The notes under the pieces were generated by a model that was given only the letters and a program-made list of their open reading frames with translations, was not told where the DNA came from and made no database searches. From an uncultured Clostridia bacterium (lineage in GTDB: Bacteria; Bacillota; Clostridia; Christensenellales; CAG-314): 45,679 bases of DNA. Below, one piece after another: positions 40,585 through 45,679 of this stretch. The DNA lies in NCBI GenBank assembly GCA_947630455.1, contig CANRHP010000008.1, forward strand, positions 1 to 45,679. The letters run 5' to 3'. The position numbers and the translations under genes were made by a program. The stretch's first letter is position 1; each line of letters starts with the position of its first letter.

Positions 40585-42447
40585 TTATTTGCTCTCCCTG
40601 TTTATTTTGTGCGCAGGTGCGCTTTTGTAATAGTACAAAACACTGCTTGCCGGTATTGTAAATTCCGCATACCCCTCTCCGTCGGTGTGAATATCCGTCA
40701 CGACATCGACGCCTCTGCCACCGAATCGCTGTTCATCACTGTCGAGAACAAGCTCGTAATCACCTGCATCCATAAAGAACCCATATTTGCGGTAGTCGTA
40801 TACGCTGAAATTGACGATAACCAGCATCACGTTGCCCTTTTTATCCACTCGTTCGAATGCCAATACCGAATTTGCACTGTCATCTGCCAGGCGCCAACGG
40901 AACCCGTTCCAATCCGAATCGTTTTGATAAAGCGGCTTATATTTTTTATATATACCATTGAGCTGTTGAACGAAAAGCTTGTGACTGTCGTGCTTGGGAT
41001 ATGTAAGCAGCATCCAATCCAGCTCGCGATCCTCGTTCCATTCGTTCCACTGCGCCAGCTCCACGCCCATAAAGTTGAGCTTTTTACCCGGATGTGCATA
41101 TTGAAATCCGAGGAGCGCCTTGAGTTGGGAGAATTTGGTGTCATAATCTCCGAACATCTTGTTAATTAGGCTACCCTTCATATGCACTACCTCGTCGTGC
41201 GAAAGAGGCAAAACAAAGTTTTCCGAATAGGCATAACACATAGAGAAGGTAAGCTGATTGTGATGCTCCGCACGCCACAGTGTATCCGTCTTCATGTAAC
41301 TCAACACGTCATTCATCCAGCCCATATTCCACTTGTAGTTGAAGCCCAGTCCGCCGACATAGGTAGGATGAGTAACTTGAGGAAAGGCAGTGGATTCCTC
41401 CGCTACAAACAATGCATAAGGACAAGCCTCAAACACTTTGCAGCTTAATTTTCTTAAAAAATCTATAGCTTCGATATTTTCTTTTCCACCCCATTTATTG
41501 GGACGCCATTCGCCTTCGCGACGATCGTAGTCAAGATACAGCATACTGGCAACCGCATCCACTCTTAGCCCGTCAACGTGAAACTCCTTTAACCAATAGA
41601 GCGCGTTGGAAATAAGAAAGCTTTGTACTTCGTAGCGGGAATAATCGAATATTCGCGTACCCCAACTTTTATGTTCCTTCTTAAATTCGTCTGCACTTTC
41701 GTAGCAGCAGGTTCCGTCGAATTCAATGAGTCCGTGTGCGTCTTTGCAGAAATGCGCGGGGACCCAATCCAAAATGACGCCGATGCCCGCCTTATGAAAT
41801 TTATTGATCAGATACTTCAGATCATCCGGCGTTCCGTAACGGCTGGTTGGAGAATAGAACCCGGTTACTTGATAGCCCCAGCTGCCGTCAAACGGATGCT
41901 CGGACAACGGTAAAAATTCCACATGGGTGTAGCCCATCTTTTTGACATAAGGCACTAAATATTTGGCAAGATCACGGTAACTGTACATGCGTCCGTCATA
42001 GTGACGCCGCCAACTGCCCGCATGCACCTCGTAAATATTTACGGGACTTTTGTAAATGTCCTTTTTCTTTTGTTTCTCTATCCATTGTTCGTCCGACCAC
42101 TCAAAAGGAACACGGGGATCAAATATGACGCTGGCAGTTTTGGGTCGCAGCTCGGAGTACCTCGCGTAGGGATCTGCCTTGTAAAGTATGTTTCCCGACT
42201 GCGTTGTGATAGCAAATTTGTAGCAATCTCCCGGACGCGCCTCTACAGTAATCTGCCATATTCCATCCTCGAGAGTCAGTTTGTCATGAGCAAACAGCCA
42301 GTTGTTGAAGTCACCCACCACGCACACGTCCTTGGCATTTGGCGCCCACACTGCAAAGTGATACAGCCCCTCTGAAACTCTGTGACAACCCAGTAATTCA
42401 TAGGCGTCGGTGCTTTCTCCGTTGTAGAAGCTCGTAAACTTGTTCAT
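40585..42447 (-). CDS. glgB: 1,4-alpha-glucan branching enzyme
   Basis: This 620-aa enzyme makes alpha-1,6 branches in glycogen. It has an N-terminal CBM48 domain (about 20-110), a GH13 catalytic barrel and a C-terminal all-beta domain. The conserved regions are DWVPAHF, GLRVDAVASMLYLDY (nucleophile Asp), FVAEES (acid Glu) and PLSHDEVVH. Missing the extra N1 domain of long GlgB forms, it is the short Bacillus type. A GGAGG site lies 6 bases before the ATG, one base after the malQ stop. Glycogen synthase and ADP-glucose pyrophosphorylase genes are not in the window. Confidence 0.98.
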   Translation of the reverse strand: MNKFTSFYNGESTDAYELLGCHRVSEGLYHFAVWAPNAKDVCVVGDFNNWLFAHDKLTLEDGIWQITVEARPGDCYKFAITTQSGNILYKADPYARYSELRPKTASVIFDPRVPFEWSDEQWIEKQKKKDIYKSPVNIYEVHAGSWRRHYDGRMYSYRDLAKYLVPYVKKMGYTHVEFLPLSEHPFDGSWGYQVTGFYSPTSRYGTPDDLKYLINKFHKAGIGVILDWVPAHFCKDAHGLIEFDGTCCYESADEFKKEHKSWGTRIFDYSRYEVQSFLISNALYWLKEFHVDGLRVDAVASMLYLDYDRREGEWRPNKWGGKENIEAIDFLRKLSCKVFEACPYALFVAEESTAFPQVTHPTYVGGLGFNYKWNMGWMNDVLSYMKTDTLWRAEHHNQLTFSMCYAYSENFVLPLSHDEVVHMKGSLINKMFGDYDTKFSQLKALLGFQYAHPGKKLNFMGVELAQWNEWNEDRELDWMLLTYPKHDSHKLFVQQLNGIYKKYKPLYQNDSDWNGFRWRLADDSANSVLAFERVDKKGNVMLVIVNFSVYDYRKYGFFMDAGDYELVLDSDEQRFGGRGVDVVTDIHTDGEGYAEFTIPASSVLYYYKSAPAHKINRESK

Positions 42448-42448
42448 T

Positions 42449-43921
42449 TCAGTCCTCCGTTCGATGCGTTCTGACTGTAAGATCCGCCAGCCATGCGGCG
42501 TTTTTGCGGGAGAAATCCGCTCGTTTTGCCATATATTTCCAACATCCGAGCGTACCCGGTATATTCATGCGCGCAGTCGTGTCGTTTTCCGCAATATCCT
42601 GCATACTGTAAATTACCATTTCGGATTTGCTTTCGGCAAGAAGCGTTATCAGTTTATGCGCGATGTGCTCACCATTGTCCAAACCGGTAATATTCAGCGC
42701 ATTTTGCCGCTGCTGCGGTTCAAGACTTTGCCACCACCCAACTGTCGTATCATTGTCGTGAGTACCCAGATAAGCCACACAGTGCTCGTTGAAATTGGCG
42801 GGCAGAAAAGGATTGTTCGGGTTGCCGTCGCAACCGAATTGAACTATTTTCATCCCCGCAAGACCGCATTTGTCCCTAAGCTCCAATACGCTCTTTGGAA
42901 TATCGCCGAGATCCTCGGCAATGATTTCCAAGCTGGGGAAGCTGTCATGGATATGCTTTAGAAACTCATAACCTATGCCCTTTCTCCAATGTCCTTTTCG
43001 AGCGGTAGGCTCACCGTACTTGATAGCATAGTAACTGTCAAAAGCACGGAAGTGGTCAATACGCAATACATCCATAAGCTCGGCGCATTTACCGACGCGT
43101 GCAGTCCACCATTGAAATTTATCTTTTTTCATGGCGTCCCAATCGTACAGAGGATTGCCCCACAGCTGTCCGTCCTCACTGAAATAGTCCGGGGGGACGC
43201 CCGCCACCCAGTTGGGACGGCGATCCGAAGTCAAATCAAACAGCTCCGGATGTGACCAAACGTCGGCTGAGTCGTATGCCACATATATAGGTATATCTCC
43301 TATGAGCTTGATCCCCGCCGTGTGAAGCTTTGCACGAAATTGCTTCCATTGCTTGTAGAATATGTACTGACAAAAAATTACGTAATCTATTTCGTCGGAA
43401 AGCATCGTCGAGTAGCGTTCCAATGCCTCCGCTTTGCGCATACGCACATCCTCGTCTTCCCATTCCAACCAGGACTTACCGCCGAAATGCTTTTTGAGGG
43501 CGCAAAACAACGCATAATCACTTAGCCAAAAATCATTGTGCTCACGAAATTCTTCGTAGTCATCGGGCGGATTGTGTTTAATAAAAGCGGCGTACGCCTC
43601 TCTCAGTATTTTCTCCTTGTGGTAGATGGCATAACCGTAGTCGTTCCCTCGAGCGTGCTTGCTGTCCGACAGCGTTTCCTCGCTCACCAAGCCCTCACGA
43701 CAAAGCTCATCGGCGTCGATCACAAGTGTGTTGCCTGCAAAAGCCGATGGAGAGGCGTAGGGAGAATTTACAAAATCAGTGGGTGTGATGGGAAGAATTT
43801 GCCAATAGCGCTGCTTTGACGCACGTAAAAATTGAATGAATCTGTCCGCCTCGGCGAGAGTGCCGACACCGCTTGCACCGGGCAAAGACGTGATGTGTAA
43901 CAAAATACCGCTTGTTCTCAT
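42449..43921 (-). CDS. malQ: 4-alpha-glucanotransferase (amylomaltase)
   Basis: This 490-aa GH77 enzyme transfers maltodextrin segments between chains and releases glucose. The catalytic regions are LRIDHFRAFDSYYAI (nucleophile Asp), EIIAEDLG (acid Glu) and LGTHDNDT. The family N-terminus RTSGILLHITSLPG follows ATG 43921, which has a CGAGGA site. An upstream in-frame extension to 44008 would cross the promoter and is rejected. It is the first gene of the malQ-glgB-glgP-GH13 operon. Confidence 0.97.
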   Translation of the reverse strand: MRTSGILLHITSLPGASGVGTLAEADRFIQFLRASKQRYWQILPITPTDFVNSPYASPSAFAGNTLVIDADELCREGLVSEETLSDSKHARGNDYGYAIYHKEKILREAYAAFIKHNPPDDYEEFREHNDFWLSDYALFCALKKHFGGKSWLEWEDEDVRMRKAEALERYSTMLSDEIDYVIFCQYIFYKQWKQFRAKLHTAGIKLIGDIPIYVAYDSADVWSHPELFDLTSDRRPNWVAGVPPDYFSEDGQLWGNPLYDWDAMKKDKFQWWTARVGKCAELMDVLRIDHFRAFDSYYAIKYGEPTARKGHWRKGIGYEFLKHIHDSFPSLEIIAEDLGDIPKSVLELRDKCGLAGMKIVQFGCDGNPNNPFLPANFNEHCVAYLGTHDNDTTVGWWQSLEPQQRQNALNITGLDNGEHIAHKLITLLAESKSEMVIYSMQDIAENDTTARMNIPGTLGCWKYMAKRADFSRKNAAWLADLTVRTHRTED

Positions 43922-43979
43922 ATTATCCTCGAAATAAAATATATATGTGCCGTCATTTGTGCATACGCGCACAGAATAT

Positions 43980-44008
43980 ATTGTAGCATTTGTTGGAATT
44001 AAAAGCAA
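43980..44008 (-). promoter_or_regulatory. Promoter of the malQ-glgB-glgP-GH13 operon
   Basis: On the minus strand TTGCTT (44003-44008) and TACAAT (43980-43985) are separated by 17 bases. TGC before the -10 box makes it an extended -10 promoter, which would offset the weak -35 box. The leader is about 50 bases. I see no catabolite-response element. Confidence 0.6.
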
Positions 44009-44101
44009 TTATTTTAAATGAATTGCCTTATAAAATGCTTCAAAAAAACACAGGACCGTTTATCTGCCAAATTCGGCATTTTTTAAAAAATTTTTAAAAT
44101 G

Positions 44102-44130
44102 TTGACAAATTTGCCCAAATAGCATATAAT
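44102..44130 (+). promoter_or_regulatory. Consensus promoter of the EamA gene
   Basis: A perfect TTGACA (44102-44107) and a perfect TATAAT (44125-44130) are separated by 17 bases. Such a strong promoter followed by a terminator before the gene points to control by premature termination. Confidence 0.88.
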
Positions 44131-44136
44131 AATATT

Positions 44137-44201
44137 GTAAAAAAACTTAACATCCGACGGAAATGTGGGAGAAATCCCGTGTCCATTCGCCTCGGAAATG
44201 T
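44137..44201 (+). promoter_or_regulatory. Structured leader of the EamA gene, candidate riboswitch or attenuator
   Basis: The leader contains ACATCCGA (44150-44157), which can pair with TCGG plus ATGT at 44192-44201. Inside lies a GGGA-GAAA-TCCC tetraloop hairpin (44167-44178). The 9-mer CGGAAATGT occurs twice (44158-44166 and 44193-44201), so the 5' strand could pair with either copy. A terminator follows immediately. I do not recognise a known riboswitch class. Confidence 0.55.
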
Positions 44202-44240
44202 AACGACAGACTAATATTAGAGTTTGTCGTTTTATTTTTA
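44202..44240 (+). terminator. Terminator in the EamA leader
   Basis: An 11-bp stem (AACGACAGACT with AGTTTGTCGTT, one G-U pair, 8-base loop) is followed by TTTATTTTTA. It ends only 3 bases before the EamA start codon, so it must be bypassed for expression. Confidence 0.82.
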
Positions 44241-44242
44241 GT

Positions 44243-45211
44243 ATGAAGATTTCAAGCAAAAAACAACATCTGATTGGGCTGCTGATGCTTAGCGCAGTGG
44301 CAATATTTTGGGGAGCCGGATTTGTGCTAAACGCACAGCTGATGGCACATACCTTTGTCAACACGCCCTCTCTGCTCAATGCCTTTCGATTTGGAGTATC
44401 GGCATTGTGTTTGCTTGCCGTTTTCAACAAGCGTATTCGGTTTAATTGGCGGATCCTACTCTACGGCGCCGTTGGCGGTGCGTTGCTTTTCGGCGGATTT
44501 TTGCTGCAGCTGATCGGACTGAATTACACCACACCTTCTCACAACGGATTTTTTACCGCATTTTACGTAGTACTTGTACCATTCATTGCTTGGATCGTAT
44601 ACCGCCGCTGTCCGCACTGGACCACATTTGTGGGAGCTGCACTGGCTATCGGCGGATTGCTTATACTTAACTTTACGGGCAAAGAATCGGAAATCACCTG
44701 GAAGGGCGATATACTGACGCTGGCGTGCGCCTTGTGCTTTGCACTGCAAATAGTATGGGCAGATTACGTGTTGAAATCAAATAAAACGGATTACGTGCAG
44801 CTTACATTTTGGCAGGTGACAACAGCGGCAATACTGTTTGTATTGTACACCGTTATTTTTGAAAGCAAAAACTATGCGTCTATGAAGATTGACGTCGGCT
44901 ACGACTTGTGGCGCCTTGCCATAGTCGTTTTGGGCGGAACTGCATTTGCCTACTACGCGCAGACATTTGCGCAAACACGTCTGTCGCCATCGGAAGCTTC
45001 TTTGATCATGGCATGCGAGTCGCCAATAGGCGCTGTGTTGTCGGTAGTCGTCGGATTGGAGTCATTGCAGTGGTCAACAGTTGTAGGCGGCATAATGGTT
45101 GTAGGCTCCGTCATTCTTGTGGAGGTACTGCCCGGTTTGCTAAGCAAAAGAGCGCACCCGACTGCTCCTCCCGACGAGAAAGTCGACGACACGCCGCATG
45201 ATAATGAATAA
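44243..45211 (+). CDS. EamA family (DMT superfamily) transporter
   Basis: This 322-aa protein has ten predicted membrane segments in two EamA repeats of five, with the first repeat starting LSAVAIFWGAGFVLNAQL and the second near LACALCFALQIVWADYVL. The ending SPSEASLIMACESPIGAVLS is typical of the family's ninth helix. Members export amino acids, metabolites or drugs; the substrate is unknown. No Shine-Dalgarno sequence lies before the ATG, which directly follows the T tract of a leader terminator. The gene is monocistronic. Confidence 0.92.
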   Translation: MKISSKKQHLIGLLMLSAVAIFWGAGFVLNAQLMAHTFVNTPSLLNAFRFGVSALCLLAVFNKRIRFNWRILLYGAVGGALLFGGFLLQLIGLNYTTPSHNGFFTAFYVVLVPFIAWIVYRRCPHWTTFVGAALAIGGLLILNFTGKESEITWKGDILTLACALCFALQIVWADYVLKSNKTDYVQLTFWQVTTAAILFVLYTVIFESKNYASMKIDVGYDLWRLAIVVLGGTAFAYYAQTFAQTRLSPSEASLIMACESPIGAVLSVVVGLESLQWSTVVGGIMVVGSVILVEVLPGLLSKRAHPTAPPDEKVDDTPHDNE

Positions 45212-45385
45212 TCAACTCACAGCCCCGCCCTGCAACGGAGAAAATCCATAAAAATTTTGCTTTCAAACGCTAGGACATTGAGATTGCCTTACCACTTAAT
45301 ACTTAAAAAGGCAAATTTTAAATATTAAAGTAACTCTTGTCAGATAAATAAAATCGTAAATCAAAATAAAAGATTGTCAAATCAC

Positions 45386-45414
45386 TTGCAAATTGCACGA
45401 TAATAAAGTATAAT
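45386..45414 (+). promoter_or_regulatory. Promoter of the tRNA-Leu gene
   Basis: TTGCAA (45386-45391) and a perfect TATAAT (45409-45414) are separated by 17 bases, and transcription would begin about 7 bases before the tRNA. Confidence 0.78.
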
Positions 45415-45427
45415 GATATAGCAATTT

Positions 45428-45510
45428 GCGGATGTGGCGAAATTGGCAGACGCGCATGATTCAGGTTCATGTGAGAAATCATGCAGGTTCAAGTCCTGTC
45501 ATCCGCACCA
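45428..45510 (+). tRNA. tRNA-Leu, anticodon CAG
   Basis: The acceptor stem GCGGATG/CATCCGC is perfect. The anticodon stem is CATGA/TCATG with loop TTCAGGT, giving anticodon CAG for CUG codons. The class II variable arm TGA-GAAA-TCA and the T loop TTCAAGT are both visible. The 3' CCA is encoded. Confidence 0.95.
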
Positions 45511-45519
45511 AGTCAGTAT

Positions 45520-45568
45520 AATCCGAACCAAATACTCGTAACGAGTGAATGGTTCGGATTTACTTTTT
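45520..45568 (+). terminator. Terminator of the tRNA-Leu gene
   Basis: An 11-bp stem (AATCCGAACCA with TGGTTCGGATT) containing an inner CTCGT/ACGAG hairpin is followed by TACTTTTT, 10 bases after the tRNA. Confidence 0.85.
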
Positions 45569-45590
45569 ATCTATGAGCATAGTTTCGGGC

Positions 45591-45619
45591 TTGATTTATG
45601 CGGAGTTTTATGCTATAAT
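45591..45619 (+). promoter_or_regulatory. Promoter of the gene at the right edge
   Basis: TTGATT (45591-45596) and a perfect TATAAT (45614-45619) are separated by 17 bases, and TGC forms an extended -10 element. Confidence 0.75.
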
Positions 45620-45656
45620 ATTAGAACGATAAACAGGAATTTAGCGGAGGAATATT

Positions 45657-45679
45657 ATGTTTGAATACAAAGTGGAAAT
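45657..45679 (+). CDS. 5' end of an unidentified gene, cut by the window edge
   Basis: ATG 45657 follows a GGAGG site by six bases and begins MFEYKVE before the window ends. The promoter at 45591-45619 fits it. Too little is visible to name it. The start resembles small DUF4177 proteins, but that is a guess. Confidence 0.6.

Noticed and set aside
43922-44008. N-terminal extension of MalQ
   Set aside because: It would run through the predicted promoter and is not part of the GH77 family; the ATG at 43921 has its own ribosome site.

Overview
The window looks like chromosomal DNA of an uncultured or poorly characterised Clostridia-type member of the Bacillota, perhaps a gut lineage near the Christensenellales; this placement is an inference. 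The signs are rplU followed by prp, Shine-Dalgarno sequences of the AGGAGG type, TTGACA/TATAAT promoters, lipobox lipoproteins, a clostridial 2[4Fe-4S] ferredoxin, tandem YitT proteins and a CCA-encoding tRNA gene. I see no insertion sequence, prophage, CRISPR array or rRNA. Most genes are on the minus strand in short operons with TAATG, TGATG or ATGA junctions.

Layout, left to right. 1-3.4 kb: rplU-prp (the usual partner rpmA lies off the left edge), a divergent TetR regulator / membrane-anchored hydrolase pair, and a two-gene plus-strand unit holding a 48-codon gene and a helical protein. 3.4-8 kb: a membrane protein, an ECF-type sigma factor with an RsgI-like transmembrane partner bearing three PepSY-like domains, then rsmI and a yabB-like tRNA methyltransferase. 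8.3-13.1 kb: two lipoproteins. The larger (1143 aa) combines a collagen-like stretch, internal repeats and GLUG-type beta repeats, and is driven by a consensus promoter whose spacer contains nine consecutive G residues. 13.2-20 kb: a ferredoxin gene and an apparent operon GH95-like hydrolase, purC, nrdR, CYTH protein, HAD phosphatase and ClC transporter. 20-24.2 kb: pyrimidine-nucleoside phosphorylase with a peptidase-E-like protein, and a CvpA-like protein with a large extracytoplasmic domain.

24.4-26.6 kb: gap and fba, divergently oriented, with predicted promoters that face each other. 26.9-29.3 kb: a zinc-ribbon membrane protein and a glycolipid-type glycosyltransferase/acyltransferase pair. 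29.5-33.8 kb: MATE transporter, hypoxanthine-DNA glycosylase, HD protein, pepT and a small membrane protein. 33.9-36.2 kb: a Cys/Gly-rich small membrane protein and two YitT paralogues. 36.3-43.9 kb: malQ-glgB-glgP-GH13, an operon for storage-polysaccharide branching, phosphorolysis and maltodextrin handling. 44.1-45.7 kb: an EamA transporter behind a structured leader ending in a terminator, tRNA-Leu(CAG), and the first codons of another gene.

The most notable signal is the G9 tract between the -35 and -10 boxes of the large lipoprotein gene, the architecture of a phase-variable promoter. Others are the sigma/RsgI-PepSY pair, the EamA leader, a recurring promoter layout that predicts leaderless mRNAs, the face-to-face gap/fba promoters, and a GH95-like enzyme that appears to lack the usual catalytic acids.
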